A DNA stretch of 64,000 bases from Bacillus sp. CECT 9360 (GCF_918741275.1 NZ_CAKKNA010000005.1:124001-188000); one strand, 5' to 3'; counted from the first letter of the stretch, positions 35,369 to 44,775 are shown. Notes: generated by a model from the letters alone, not told the origin. Numbers and translations: made by a program.

Positions 35369-35998
35369 ATGCCCATGACCCTTAAGGCTCTTGTGCTAAA
35401 TTGCACGTTAAACAAAAGCCCGCAGGTATCGAATACGCGCGCGCTTATTAATGAAGCCATCACTATTTTCGAAGATAATGGCGTAACGACAGAAGTTTTA
35501 ACAATGGCCGATTTCACGATTGATTATGGAATTACAGCTGAGGCTGTCAGTGATAAAGACCAGTGGCCCGAGATTTTTGAGAAAGTGAAAGAAGCGGACA
35601 TCCTAATTATCGGATCGCCTATATGGCTCGGGGTACAAAGCAGTATTGCTACACAAACGATCGAGAGACTGTATGGCGGAAGCAGCTTGACCAATGAAAA
35701 AGGACAATATATTTTTTACAACAAAGTAGGCGGTGTCGTTGTCACCGGCAATGAAGACGGTGCTAAGAACGTTTCCAGTTATATCCTATATTCCTTATCG
35801 CATATCGGGTTTACCATCCCGCCAAATGTCGATACATATTGGGTGGGAGAAGCTGGACCCGGTCCATCCTTCATTGAAGCCAAAGGATACGAAAATGAAT
35901 ATACGATGCAGCATGTGAAAATAATGGCCTATAACTTAATTCATTTCGCCAAGATGTTAAAAGAACATCCAATTCCCACGGAAGGTAATGTTATTTAG
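35369..35998 (+). CDS. NADPH-dependent FMN reductase/flavodoxin-like protein
   Basis: 209-aa flavodoxin-fold protein. The FMN phosphate loop is LNCTLNKSPQVSNTRALI, the isoalloxazine loop GSPIWLGVQSS and the second loop VVVTGNEDGAKN, all typical of the FMN_red family, whose members reduce quinones, azo compounds or metals. ATG 35369 sits five bases after AAGGAG; GTG at 35363 lies inside that site. It is monocistronic, with no neighbour that would specify a substrate. Confidence 0.88.
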   Translation: MPMTLKALVLNCTLNKSPQVSNTRALINEAITIFEDNGVTTEVLTMADFTIDYGITAEAVSDKDQWPEIFEKVKEADILIIGSPIWLGVQSSIATQTIERLYGGSSLTNEKGQYIFYNKVGGVVVTGNEDGAKNVSSYILYSLSHIGFTIPPNVDTYWVGEAGPGPSFIEAKGYENEYTMQHVKIMAYNLIHFAKMLKEHPIPTEGNVI

Positions 35999-36061
35999 TA
36001 GTGCTGATTAGATTTGGATGATAAATGTCCCGGTTTGGATACACCTTTTTTACACGATTGC

Positions 36062-36092
36062 AAAAAAACAGGCTGGATTCGCCTGTTTTTTT
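36062..36092. terminator. bidirectional terminator
   Basis: AAAAAAACAGGC-tggattc-GCCTGTTTTTTT between the flavin reductase gene and the convergent ada operon. Confidence 0.95.
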
Positions 36093-36102
36093 GTGTGGGA
36101 AT

Positions 36103-36564
36103 TTACTCGCGAAAACTACCTTCATGCTGAAGCAGCCACTCTTTTCGCCACAAACCTCCAGCATAGCCGGTTAATCCGCCGTTAGAGCCAATAATTCTAT
36201 GGCATGGGATGACGATCATTAACCTATTTCTTCCATTCGTAGCACCCACTGCCCTGATTGCTTTAGCATTTTCGATGGAGGTGGCGATTTCTTTATAGGA
36301 AACAGTTTCCCCGTAAGGTACCCTTGCTAATTCGGCCCATACCTTATTTTGAAAGGCAGTGCCATTGGTCATATATTTGAATGTAAACTCTTTACGCAAG
36401 CCTTTAAAATATTCATCTATTTGGTTATAGCACTCCCTGAGTATGGGAGTATCATCCTTCACTGCATTACAGTTTTCACTGAACAGAATCGATGTGATCG
36501 CTTCTTCTGTTCCTTTAATCTCAAGACTTCCAATGGGTGATTCATAATAGGTTGTATATGTCAT
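36103..36564 (-). CDS. adaB: methylated-DNA-protein cysteine methyltransferase
   Basis: Repairs O6-methylguanine by transferring the methyl group to its own cysteine. The acceptor motif is IVIPCHRIIGSNGGLTGYAGG (PCHR), preceded by TAFQNKVWAELARVPYGETVSYKEIA, the DNA-binding helix-turn-helix with its arginine finger nearby (RAVGATNGRN). 153 aa from ATG 36564, which follows GGAGG. It overlaps or abuts adaA (its ATG lies 21 bases past the adaA stop), the B. subtilis adaA-adaB order. Confidence 0.95.
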   Translation of the reverse strand: MTYTTYYESPIGSLEIKGTEEAITSILFSENCNAVKDDTPILRECYNQIDEYFKGLRKEFTFKYMTNGTAFQNKVWAELARVPYGETVSYKEIATSIENAKAIRAVGATNGRNRLMIVIPCHRIIGSNGGLTGYAGGLWRKEWLLQHEGSFRE

Positions 36565-36584
36565 GTGAGAACCTCCATCGAATG

Positions 36585-37151
36585 TCAATTGCGGATTTCT
36601 TCTTTATGTTTATTTCTATATTCAGTCGGGGAGCAGCCAAAATGGTTTTTAAATGCAACCGAGAAATGAGATGAGCTATTGTATCCTAAAGAAAGGGCAA
36701 TTTCTGTGACTGTATCGGTATGATTCAAAAGCAATTCCCCTGCTTGCGACATCCTTTTGTTTGTCAGATATGCTAGTGGAGAAACGCCTATTTTCCTTTT
36801 AAATACCCGTTGAAGATGGTACTTGCTCATCCCAACCCTTATAGCAAGGCGATCCAGGGTAATGGATGCAGTGTATTCGCGTTCAATCATTGTCTTAGCC
36901 GCTTCGACGGCAGCTTCTTCATAAGGGTGTACCAAATCCGGCCTGCAGCGTTTGCATGGGCGAAACCCTTCTTCTATCGCCAAACTAGAAAGTGAAAAAT
37001 AACGCACATTACTTTTAAGAGGCGTTCTTGATTTACAGGAAGGCCTGCAAAAAATACTCGTGCTCTTCACAGCATAAAAAAAGACACCGTCATAGGTTTT
37101 ATCACAGGATCTTATAGCATCCCAAAGTAATTCCTCATCCAAAGTGTGCAT
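36585..37151 (-). CDS. adaA: Ada-type methylphosphotriester acceptor and activator
   Basis: Sensor-regulator of the adaptive response to DNA alkylation. The N-terminal Zn domain has the four cysteines FCRPSCKSRTP and RPCKRCRPD (the first is the methyl acceptor in homologues), followed by an AraC-type double helix-turn-helix (about 92-185: ITLDRLAIRVGMSKYHLQRVFKRKIG and VTEIALSLGYNSSSHFSVAFKNHFGCSP). 188 aa from ATG 37151, which follows GGGGAGG. When methylated it should activate its own operon with adaB. Confidence 0.95.
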   Translation of the reverse strand: MHTLDEELLWDAIRSCDKTYDGVFFYAVKSTSIFCRPSCKSRTPLKSNVRYFSLSSLAIEEGFRPCKRCRPDLVHPYEEAAVEAAKTMIEREYTASITLDRLAIRVGMSKYHLQRVFKRKIGVSPLAYLTNKRMSQAGELLLNHTDTVTEIALSLGYNSSSHFSVAFKNHFGCSPTEYRNKHKEEIRN

Positions 37152-37330
37152 TCCGCACCTCCCCTTACTCTTCATTTATACCATCACAAAAGGATTATGA
37201 CATTCACATTCTTGCTTTCTAATTCTCAGGGGCTTGATTCCTTTTTATGAATTTGAACTAGACAAATCCCCAATGATGCACAACTGTCATATAATGCACC
37301 GAGCAAAAGAAATATAGAGGAGCGGTTAAC

Positions 37331-37555
37331 ATGAATGATACTACCTGGAACCTGAGTGATCCATACGTTTTTCAAACTTTATCGTCAATTGTAGGTGCAA
37401 AGGTTGCCGTTCAAACAACACGCGGTTCTGTACGAGGAACCTTAAAGAATGTACAGCCGGATCATATTGTCGTTGAAATGGGAGGCAATTCTTTTTTCAT
37501 TCGAACCCAGCAAATCATCTGGGTTGTTCCTAATCCTAAACTAAAAATGGAATAA
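37331..37555 (+). CDS. DUF2642/YuzF-like protein, 74 aa
   Basis: Small beta-barrel-like protein: TLSSIVGAKVAVQTTRGSVRGTLKNVQPDHIVVEMGGNSFFIR, an Sm/SH3-like arrangement shared with DUF2642 proteins such as B. subtilis YuzF and the core of spore-coat GerQ relatives. AGAGGAGCGG leads the ATG. It lies 60 bases before the manganese catalase gene, with no terminator between, so the two are probably co-transcribed. Related catalases are spore-associated, so a sporulation role is plausible but not shown. Confidence 0.8.
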   Translation: MNDTTWNLSDPYVFQTLSSIVGAKVAVQTTRGSVRGTLKNVQPDHIVVEMGGNSFFIRTQQIIWVVPNPKLKME

Positions 37556-37616
37556 TACAAACTTCCCCCGACATAATGATTGATGTAGGCGTAACCTAAT
37601 ATATCGGGGGGATTAC

Positions 37617-38507
37617 ATGATTAAACGCGTCAACAGAATCCAAATTGAGCTACCAAGACCGGAACATGGTGATTTGAATGCAGCGTCTTACGTACAAGAA
37701 TTAATGGGCGGAAAATTCGGGGAAATGTCGACGCTGAATAACTATATGTTTCAATCCTTTAACTTTCGGGGCAAGAAAAAATTAAAACCGTTTTATGATT
37801 TAGTAGCGAGCATAACTGCCGAAGAGTTCGGGCATGTGGAACTCGTCGCCAATACGATTAATCTCCTATCATATGGAGAAACTTACCCGGGAGATCCAGA
37901 CACAGCACCCCTGCAAGAGGGCTTAGACAAACGATATTCTCTCTACTATACGACAACTGCTCAAACAGCTTATCCCGGTGATTCGATGGGCAGGCCATGG
38001 AACGGAGAGTATGTTAATAATACAGGAGTTTTAGTTGCGGATTTACTGGCTAACTATCTGTTGGAAATCGGCGCGCGGACTCATAAAATGCGGGTTTATG
38101 AAATGACCGATAACCCTACCGTAAGGGAACTGACAGGATACCTCTTGGTTCGCGGCGGCACACATATCCTCGCATATGCCAAAGCCCTTGAAGTAGCGAC
38201 CGGCGTTGATGTCGGAAAAATGATGCCCGTTCCAAGACCTGATAACTACAAATTTGATGCGGCTAAAAAATTCATGGATCAAGGCTTGTACAATGTTCTT
38301 TACACATGGGGTGAACCTGAGTATCGAGACATCAGCATGATTTGGAAAGGCAGGAATCCTGAAACCGGCGAGCCATTAAGGGTGATTGACGGAATGCCGG
38401 AAGGAGCACCTGTTCCTGACTTTGAAGAAAAGCCTGAAGAATTTGCTCCTGGCATTGACAGAGATGATTATGAAAAAATTCTAAAAAGGTTAATGAGCAA
38501 TCTATAA
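37617..38507 (+). CDS. ydbD: manganese catalase
   Basis: Non-haem catalase of 296 aa destroying hydrogen peroxide with a di-manganese centre. Metal ligands lie in SYVQELMGGKFGEMSTLNNYMFQS, ITAEEFGHVELVANTINLL (Glu and His) and RELTGYLLVRGGTHILAYAKAL (Glu/His). It is close to B. subtilis YdbD and related to spore-coat CotJC. CGGGGGG precedes ATG 37617. The C-terminal 40 residues are acidic and may lie outside the catalytic fold. Confidence 0.93.
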   Translation: MIKRVNRIQIELPRPEHGDLNAASYVQELMGGKFGEMSTLNNYMFQSFNFRGKKKLKPFYDLVASITAEEFGHVELVANTINLLSYGETYPGDPDTAPLQEGLDKRYSLYYTTTAQTAYPGDSMGRPWNGEYVNNTGVLVADLLANYLLEIGARTHKMRVYEMTDNPTVRELTGYLLVRGGTHILAYAKALEVATGVDVGKMMPVPRPDNYKFDAAKKFMDQGLYNVLYTWGEPEYRDISMIWKGRNPETGEPLRVIDGMPEGAPVPDFEEKPEEFAPGIDRDDYEKILKRLMSNL

Positions 38508-38512
38508 AAAGA

Positions 38513-38548
38513 ACTGCCTGCCGGACTTATTTTCCTGCAGGCTTATGT
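38513..38548 (+). terminator. weak hairpin after manganese catalase
   Basis: GCCTGC...GCAGGC stem without a proper T run; attenuator or weak terminator. Confidence 0.45.
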
Positions 38549-38594
38549 GGTGTTAAGCATACTCTCGATACCCCGGAAATAAGGAGGATAAGAA

Positions 38595-40211
38595 ATGAAT
38601 GAGCTCGATGCTGTACCGGATCAAATTCCTGCGGGGATGATTTATGTAGTTGACCCTTCTCCGCTAAATTGGCTGTTTGTTTTGTTTAACACGATGGAGG
38701 AACCAGTTCGGGCAAATCCACAAGGGAATATCGTACCATCATTAGCAACAGAAGCAAATTGGTTGAATCCTTATACACTTGAATTGCGATTGAGAAAAGA
38801 TGTTTTCTTCCATGACGGAACTCGCTTTACCTCAAAACATGTGAAAGAAAACTTTGAGGAACTCCAGCGTTGGACAGCGCCGCACCCACCCGGTACCTGG
38901 TTGAATTTCCACGAGGATACACGGTGTGAAGTAATTGATAACGATACGGTTCATTTCATTTTTCCATCTCCTGATGGTTTAGCTGTCAGTAAAATGCGCG
39001 CTTTTCATATCGGAAATGAGCTTTTTTGGAATTCTATTGGATTCGGATATGCCCGTAACGGAAGTGGGGAAGGTCATTGGTGAGTCCTTGACGCTCCGGG
39101 CCCGTGGGGTACCGCACCATTTGTATTAACAGAAGGGTTTTCTTCAATAGATAATCAGATTGCCATTATAAGCAAGAAGCCGTTTGCTTGTACTTGGCTT
39201 ACCGAAGCCGAAGACCGGACGCCATATGTACGCTTGGAGGCCAATCCACATTATTGGAACAAAAAACGGGGACCGCGTTTGCAGCGTGTTGTGTTCAGAA
39301 ATGATCTATCCCCTGCAGAGGCTATGGAGCTTTGCATCCGATCAGAGGGTCAAGTGGATATCGTTACAGATGTAGCTCCCTCCGCTTCCTCTCGAGTCAT
39401 TTCATCCTCTTATGCAAAACTGATTGCCGTGGATGCCAACCATGTTCTGGCCGGCACATTCAACCATTTTGTGAAAGATATTCCTTTTCATGACAAGCGT
39501 TTGAGGGAGGCATTCAATCTATCAGTAAATCGGGACCATTTAATAAAAAAAGGATTCTTGGGCTATGCAAATCCAATCGCCGCCATGACACCTTCGTGGG
39601 CAAAGGATTTCCCAGAAGACCTCGAGCCAAAGCCATATAATCCTGCCAAAGCGAGGCAATTATTTAAAGAAGCCGGCAGCTGGCCATCCGGCAGAAAATT
39701 GGAGATTGCCGCTACTGAAAGATATACTGACGCAGCAAGATTGATTGGATATGATATAGAGAATACTTTAGATATTGGCGTAAAGATAAAAATCATCCCC
39801 GAGTATAACAAGAACAGCTGGCTTCGTGTATCAGCAGAGAAGAAATTGCACCCTAATTGGGACATAATGCTTGCAGATGTATTTGCTAGCTTTTCTGAAG
39901 GAACACCTGCATTTATCCATCGGGAGTTTTTCGGATTTGACGGTTCCTATCGTACAGGTCCACCTTTACCTACATTTGACCGATTATTCGCCAAAATGGC
40001 TGCTCAGACCGTCCCGGACGATTTAATCCAAAAAGCTAAACAGATTGACACATACGTATATAATGAATCATTGGCACTTTTCCTGGTTGCACCAAAAAAA
40101 CTGTACGCAGTGAACCGCCATGTGCAATTTCAATCGTACCGGACGACTTTTGAGTTAGCAGAGACTGCGGTTAGCAACATGCATTGGTCCAGAATGGATA
40201 ATCTCATATAA
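38595..40211 (+). pseudogene. SBP family 5-like protein interrupted by in-frame TGA
   Basis: The reading from ATG 38595 (AAGGAGGAT site) runs 162 codons, hits TGA at 39081-39083, and continues in the same frame without another stop to 40211. Both halves match one family-5 peptide-binding-type protein (538 codons): LRLRKDVFFHDGTRFTSKHV before, then GPWGTAPFVLTEGFSS and VRLEANPHYWNKKRGPRL after. No signal peptide is seen, so this is the cytoplasmic SgrR-like type without its DNA-binding domain. One nonsense change explains it; readthrough or a sequencing error are alternatives. A terminator follows the second half. Confidence 0.85.
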
Positions 40212-40245
40212 AAGACAGGAATTAGCGAAATTCCTGTCTTTTTAA
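40209..40245. terminator. bidirectional terminator
   Basis: AAAAGACAGGAATT and AAATTCCTGTCTTTT pair over about 13 positions, between convergent genes. Confidence 0.9.
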
Positions 40246-40248
40246 AGC

Positions 40249-40614
40249 TTATTTTGGGATGGCTCCCATTCCCTCTAAAATGATTTTTGCATCGGCACTT
40301 AACTGATCCACAAAATCTTTTCTTAATATCAATTGTTCTTTTCCTTTGATTGTAACTTTAATGGATCGTACATCAAACTTTGCGGAATATGTATTGATTG
40401 TGCTGATTGTCGCCATCTCCGCCCTTGTTAAAGGTACATAACCAGATTCAGTGTTGCTTGTCAAAATCTGGAGCAATTCCCTTGCATTCCCTTTCAACAG
40501 ATTCCTGTTTGCCTGCAGTACGTCCAAATTCTCTTCGATATATTTTCTTGTAGTGACCAAATCAAGCTCATCAACAGACTTATTTATTTTCGCTATTAAT
40601 TCTTTAATTCCCAT
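40249..40614 (-). CDS. conserved hypothetical protein, 121 aa
   Basis: Soluble, mainly helical in the first half (IKELIAKINKSVDELDLVTTRKYIEENLDVLQ) and beta in the second (KFDVRSIKVTIKGKEQLILR), ending in a short helix. A good GGGGATACA site precedes the ATG. Monocistronic, with its own terminator. I do not recognise the family and see no catalytic motif. Confidence 0.75.
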   Translation of the reverse strand: MGIKELIAKINKSVDELDLVTTRKYIEENLDVLQANRNLLKGNARELLQILTSNTESGYVPLTRAEMATISTINTYSAKFDVRSIKVTIKGKEQLILRKDFVDQLSADAKIILEGMGAIPK

Positions 40615-40740
40615 CGCTGTATCCCCTCTTATTTGTATCCTATCTTTAATTTATCGGTTTAAAGTAAAAAAATTAAAGAGGATTTGATAAGAGAATTTTT
40701 ATACAGAACGATATTCCATTAAATATCTCTACTTTCTGCT

Positions 40741-41175
40741 TCATTTATGGTTATACAAGTACAGGGAAACGAATAGCAAAAGGATTGCTGTTGATTTCTT
40801 TACGTCAATGGGGACTCTTACGCCTCCTAAAAGGCCGAAATGATCAATAATCGCCCCGATTAGAATTTGTCCGGCAATTACGGCTACCATGGCTGGCGCC
40901 ACACCGATCTTTGGAACGACAAGCACCATGACAAATACATAAAAAGCGCCCAATATCCCTCCGATCAATTGCCATTTTGGCACGCTCGAAACTGCCAGGA
41001 TATTGCCCTTACCCAAAAACAAAACGGCGAAGAACAAGACAAGAGTACCGATTACAAAAGATATAAAAGATCCTTCTATCGCACCCACTTTCTTGCCCAG
41101 CCCACCGTTTATTTGAGCTTGAAAGGCAACCGCCATTCCACCGGCTAACGCAAGTAACGGAAAAATGATTTTCAC
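40741..41175 (-). CDS. DUF606/YdcZ-type small DMT transporter
   Basis: 144-aa protein with five membrane helices (FPLLALAGGMAVAFQAQINGGLG; SFISFVIGTLVLFFAVLFLG; GGILGAFYVFVMVLVVPKIG; PAMVAVIAGQILIGAIIDHFG; AILLLFVSLYLYNHK). The GxxxAxQAxxNxxLGK opening and GQI..ALIIDHFG block are typical of the DUF606 half-size members of the drug/metabolite transporter superfamily. These act as pairs or homodimers; here there is no second copy beside it. Substrate unknown. Confidence 0.88.
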   Translation of the reverse strand: MKIIFPLLALAGGMAVAFQAQINGGLGKKVGAIEGSFISFVIGTLVLFFAVLFLGKGNILAVSSVPKWQLIGGILGAFYVFVMVLVVPKIGVAPAMVAVIAGQILIGAIIDHFGLLGGVRVPIDVKKSTAILLLFVSLYLYNHK

Positions 41176-41265
41176 AGGCTCTAATCTCCTTATCTTCTGA
41201 AAAATTCTAATTAAGGATATTATACTCCAAAGATAAAAATAAAGGCTGGTTTACAGATATCCCGA

Positions 41266-42782
41266 ACAAGAAATCCCACTCTTTAGGGGTGGGATGAAAG
41301 TGAGGTCGAACCAGGCCTATCTTTAGACACGTTCATGGTTCGATTTTTTCTTTTTTAAGGGCGTATACGTTGTTTAAGAACACTTGTTCTGATAAAATAA
41401 ACCTGCCATCATCTTTTGGGAAGGGAGGCTAATACCATTGAACATTCATAAAGCTTATAAATTTCGGTTGTATCCAACGGATAAACAAGCCACTTTGATT
41501 CATAAAACCATCGGGTGTTGCCGTTTTGTGTTTAATCAAGCTTTAGCCAAACAAGATAAAAAGAACGCCTATTGGTATATCGTACACGAGATGGTTCAAA
41601 ACGGACAGCTGACCGAAAATAGATGGAAATCGGAATTTTTTAATGCTTCAAACGCTCAAAAGGAACTAATCTCCATGAAGAAAGAAATAAAATGGTTAAA
41701 CGAAGTGGATCGGGCCGCTCTTCAAAGCACGCTTCAAGACTTAGGGAAGCATTTTATCATAAATCAAAAGGAAAGCCCCGGTTTAAAAACAAAAAGAACA
41801 ACATTCAATCCTATAAGGCCAAATGCAACTATAACAACGGCATAGGAAGCGTTCGTATGGAACGCATGGGAAATAAGGATTTTCTCCTTTTGCCGAAAAT
41901 GGGATTAGTGAAGGTTGCGAAGTCCCGTGAAGTGAGAGGAAAAATCCTTTCTGCCACGGTTCGAAGGTCGGCTACAGGCAAATACTTTGTATCGATTCTA
42001 ACCGAACAAGAAATAGAAACGATACAAACTTCCATGTTTGAAATCGGAATAGATGTGGGTCTGAAAGAATTTGCGACATTTTCGGATGGGACCGCGATTT
42101 CTAATCCTAAATGGTTTCGTTCACTGGAAGAAAAACTGGCAAAGGCTCAAGCGTCTCTCTCCAGAAGGAAATTGGGCAGTTCCAATTGGCATAAACAACA
42201 ACGGAAAGTGGCAAAAATCCACGAAGACATCACGAATGCCCGACAAGACTTTTTGCATAAACTCTCTTCTTCGCTGGTTCGCGAAAACCAAGTGATGGCG
42301 ATTATGATTTGCGTGTGAAAAATATGTTAAAAAACAGGAAGTTAGCCAAAGCCATTTCAGAAGTGTCCTGGTCTGAGTTCCGTAGAATGCTAGCATACAA
42401 GTGTAAATGGTACGGGAAACATCTAGTGGTAGTAGGTTCTCATTTCCCTAGTTCGCAACGATGTTCCAGTTGTGAAAAGAAAAACAAGGCCGTTAAAAAC
42501 CTTTCGATTAGAGAATGGACATGTGAATGTGGGGCTCATCATGATCGAGATCACAACGCAGCCAAGAACATTCTAAAAGAAGGGATAAGACTCCTAACCG
42601 CTGGACAAGCGGGGATAGCCTAATGGATAGCAAGTAAGTAACACCGCTGTCTTTTTTGAGCCAAATGTTCAAACGACATAGGAAAACTCATGGTAAGAAA
42701 CCCTGTCGAGAGATATGGCGACTTATGGCATGTGGGAAAAAAAGAATCCCACTGCTTTAGCTGTGGGAGTGTCAAAATTTGA
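41266..42782 (+). mobile_element. IS605/IS1341-type element, tnpB only
   Basis: Segment bounded by subterminal hairpins: left TCCCACtctttaggGGTGGGA at about 41273-41294, right TCCCACtgctttagctGTGGGA at about 42747-42770. It contains a decayed tnpB and no tnpA. A single-strand transposition element of the IS200/IS605 superfamily; without TnpA it needs help from another copy. The region between the tnpB stop (42623) and the right hairpin is where a guide (omega) RNA would lie in such elements. Exact ends are estimated. Confidence 0.85.
41438..42623 (+). pseudogene. tnpB: tnpB, two frameshifts
   Basis: RNA-guided nuclease of IS605 elements, broken into three frames. Frame A (41438 on) has the start KAYKFRLYPTDKQ and continues to AALQSTLQDLG. 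A missing G near 41741 shifts to frame B (EAFYHKSKGKPRFKNKKNN through GIDVGLKEFATFSDG, the RuvC-I Asp). A second deletion near 42305 shifts to frame C ([17 protein letters not shown], zinc finger CSSCEKK...CECG, Ruv[14 protein letters not shown]). The second lesion falls exactly on the RuvC-II Glu (expected IED, seen MIC), so catalysis would be lost even if frames were restored. Confidence 0.92.
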
Positions 42783-42868
42783 GTAAAGCAACCTATCTGG
42801 TTTTTTCGGCAGAAACCTATTGATACGTCAAAAGGGAGCCGAACTGGCCCCCTTTTTCAGAAAAATAT

Positions 42869-43741
42869 TTATTTTTTCAAAAATTCCGTGATACTTTCAT
42901 GGATGGAAGTTGATTTTCTACCGATCAGTTTCTCCAGATCCTTGGAAGTGTTGCCTTCGTTTCCACTTGCAATCGCCTGATAAAGAGCAACCTGGAAGTG
43001 GGCAAGCCCTTCAGGAAGGCCAGCATCGATCATTCCAGACAAAGCTTCAGAATCTGATACGGATTGATGAGTCACTGTTTTTCCCGAAACATCGGAAAGA
43101 ATTTGAGCCAGGTCATCATAGCTCCAAGTTTCTGAAGAGGCCAGATCATATACTTTGTTTTCATGTCCATCCTCAGCAAGCACAGTTGCGGCTGCTAACG
43201 CCAAATCATCGCGAGTTACTGTATTAATCCTTCCTTTTCCGGCTGAAGTTACGATCACACCACTGTCAATAAACGCTTGGAGACCCGGATTGACAAACAC
43301 TTCTTGATAGAATGCATTTCGTAAAATAGTATAGGCAACACCGGAAGCACGAAGAGTATATTCAGTTGCTAAATGTACATTGCCTAATGGAGGAAAAGCT
43401 CCTTTATCTGCAAAAGCGAATCCTGTATAAGCGATATGTTTTACTCCTGCCTTCTTAGCCGCTTCAATCGCATCAACATGCTTACGAATCCGGGCTACAC
43501 TGTCATCTTCCGGTGTTGATATTAAGAGCAGCTTTGAAGCCCCGGCAAAAGCCTTTTCAAGTGACGCCGGATCCTCATAATCACCAAAGCGGACTTCGAT
43601 CCCCTTCTCGGCAAACATGGGCGCTTTCTCAAGATTTCGCACACTGACAGCTATTTCACTTGCAGGCACTTTAGTAAGCAAGTGTCCGACAACAAGCTGG
43701 CCTAATTCGCCGGTTGCTCCGGTAATCACGATTTTTGACAT
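42869..43741 (-). CDS. NmrA-type NAD(P)H quinone oxidoreductase
   Basis: 290-aa atypical short-chain dehydrogenase. Nucleotide motif VITGATGELGQLVVGHLL at the N-terminus, RFGDYEDPASLEKAFAGASKLLLIST at about 51-76 and YTILRNAFYQEVF near 140, as in E. coli QorB (YtfG), which reduces quinones with NADPH. It lacks the usual YxxxK dehydrogenase pair. It is divergent from an HxlR regulator with a palindrome between, the common arrangement for electrophile-responsive genes. Confidence 0.9.
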   Translation of the reverse strand: MSKIVITGATGELGQLVVGHLLTKVPASEIAVSVRNLEKAPMFAEKGIEVRFGDYEDPASLEKAFAGASKLLLISTPEDDSVARIRKHVDAIEAAKKAGVKHIAYTGFAFADKGAFPPLGNVHLATEYTLRASGVAYTILRNAFYQEVFVNPGLQAFIDSGVIVTSAGKGRINTVTRDDLALAAATVLAEDGHENKVYDLASSETWSYDDLAQILSDVSGKTVTHQSVSDSEALSGMIDAGLPEGLAHFQVALYQAIASGNEGNTSKDLEKLIGRKSTSIHESITEFLKK

Positions 43742-43823
43742 ATGTCAGTCATCTCCTTATTTGATTAATATTTAATTTACTTGCTTTAATTCTCAAGCAT
43801 AATCTTATATTATGTTATTAGCT

Positions 43824-43838
43824 TACTTTTTAAAAGTA
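43824..43838. promoter_or_regulatory. candidate HxlR operator
   Basis: Perfect palindrome TACTTTT-T-AAAAGTA in the intergenic region between the oxidoreductase and HxlR-family genes, where this family usually binds. Confidence 0.6.
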
Positions 43839-43898
43839 GGCACATTTTTATGACATAGTCACAAAAATAGTACCGTTAAAGAAAGTGAGGGATTTTTC

Positions 43899-44255
43899 AT
43901 GGCTCGAATTCGATTGCAAGGAGAACTTCCGCCCGGCCAGGAAGGGATTTGTCCTGTTACACATACACAAAACATGATTGCGGGAAGATGGAAAATCATC
44001 ATCCTTTGGCATTTAAGTAAGCAAACAAGAAGGTTCAATGAACTTCAAAAGCTGTTACCCGGCATATCGAAAGGAATATTGACCCGCCAATTAAGGGAAT
44101 TAGAACAAGATGAACTGGTACACAGGGAAGTGTATAAAGAAGTTCCTCCGAAAGTGGAATATTCGTTAACTTCTACAGGAAAAAGTTTCATTCCAATATT
44201 GGATAGTATGGGCGAATGGGGGACTAAACATTTACAAAATCAGAAAAAAAGCTAA
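43899..44255 (+). CDS. HxlR-family transcriptional regulator
   Basis: 118-aa winged-helix protein. CPVTHTQNMIAGRWKIIILWHLSKQTRRFNELQKLLPGISKGILTRQLRELEQDELV contains the family's conserved Cys-Pro, GRWK and L-x-ExLxxxGL-like recognition helix. The N-terminal cysteine (about residue 20) aligns with the redox-active Cys of YodB/CatR-type quinone sensors. GTGAGGGA leads the ATG. Divergent from the NmrA oxidoreductase, its likely target. Confidence 0.93.
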   Translation: MARIRLQGELPPGQEGICPVTHTQNMIAGRWKIIILWHLSKQTRRFNELQKLLPGISKGILTRQLRELEQDELVHREVYKEVPPKVEYSLTSTGKSFIPILDSMGEWGTKHLQNQKKS

Positions 44256-44296
44256 AGCCTGTTTATTGCAATTTCTTGCTAAACAGGCATTTGTCC
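44253..44296. terminator. terminator, HxlR / doxX remnant
   Basis: GCCTGTTTA and TAAACAGGC, 9-bp arms, between the regulator and the convergent doxX remnant. Confidence 0.8.
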
Positions 44297-44304
44297 AGCT
44301 ATGA

Positions 44305-44706
44305 CTACAAATCAAAAATTACCGCATCGAGTGAAATAGCTCCGGGACCAGTCAGCCAGATCCCTAATGCGAACAGCAATCAAAACTACATTATATTCAA
44401 TACCGCTATTGTCGGAAAACAAACCATTTTTCGCGTGAACCTTTACAATAGCGACAAGCATCGGAATAATAATTAAAATTGCTGCCAGAGGTGTAAGAAA
44501 TCCTAAAAGGAGAAGAATACCACCACCAAACTCACTTAAACCTGCTAAAAGGGCCATAGTTTTACCGGGTTTTATGCCAATTTGTTCGAAAAATCCGCCT
44601 GTCCCTTGAGGACCGCCGCCACCAAACCAGCCAAATAATTTTTGAGAGCCGTGGGCTCGTAATAAAGTCCAACAACCAGTCTTATAATAAAGATTCCTAA
44701 GTCCAC
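44305..44706 (-). pseudogene. doxX-family gene with frameshifts
   Basis: A DoxX-type membrane protein (about 130 aa when whole), often a partner of quinone-detoxifying enzymes. From GTG 44706 (GAAGGAAAA site): DLGIFIIRLVVGL, then a frameshift, then HGSQKLFGWFGGGGPQGTGGFFEQIGIKPGKTMALLAGLSEFGGGILLLLGFLTPL in the correct frame, then another shift after VVLIA to FALGIWLTGPGAISLDAVIFDL and stop at 44305. At least two indels. Non-functional unless the sequence is in error. Confidence 0.85.
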
Positions 44707-44775
44707 TTTTCCTTCAACTCCCACGATACTTTATTTTGCCCAATATTTTGAACGTCTTTATTTATTTACAATAAC

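Noticed and set aside
38595-40211. Selenoprotein reading through the TGA
   Set aside because: No SECIS-like element was seen, and bacilli of this type normally lack the selenocysteine machinery; a nonsense change is simpler.
41266-42782. Cas12-type effector
   Set aside because: Length, terminal hairpins and the absence of arrays make it an ordinary IS605-family TnpB.
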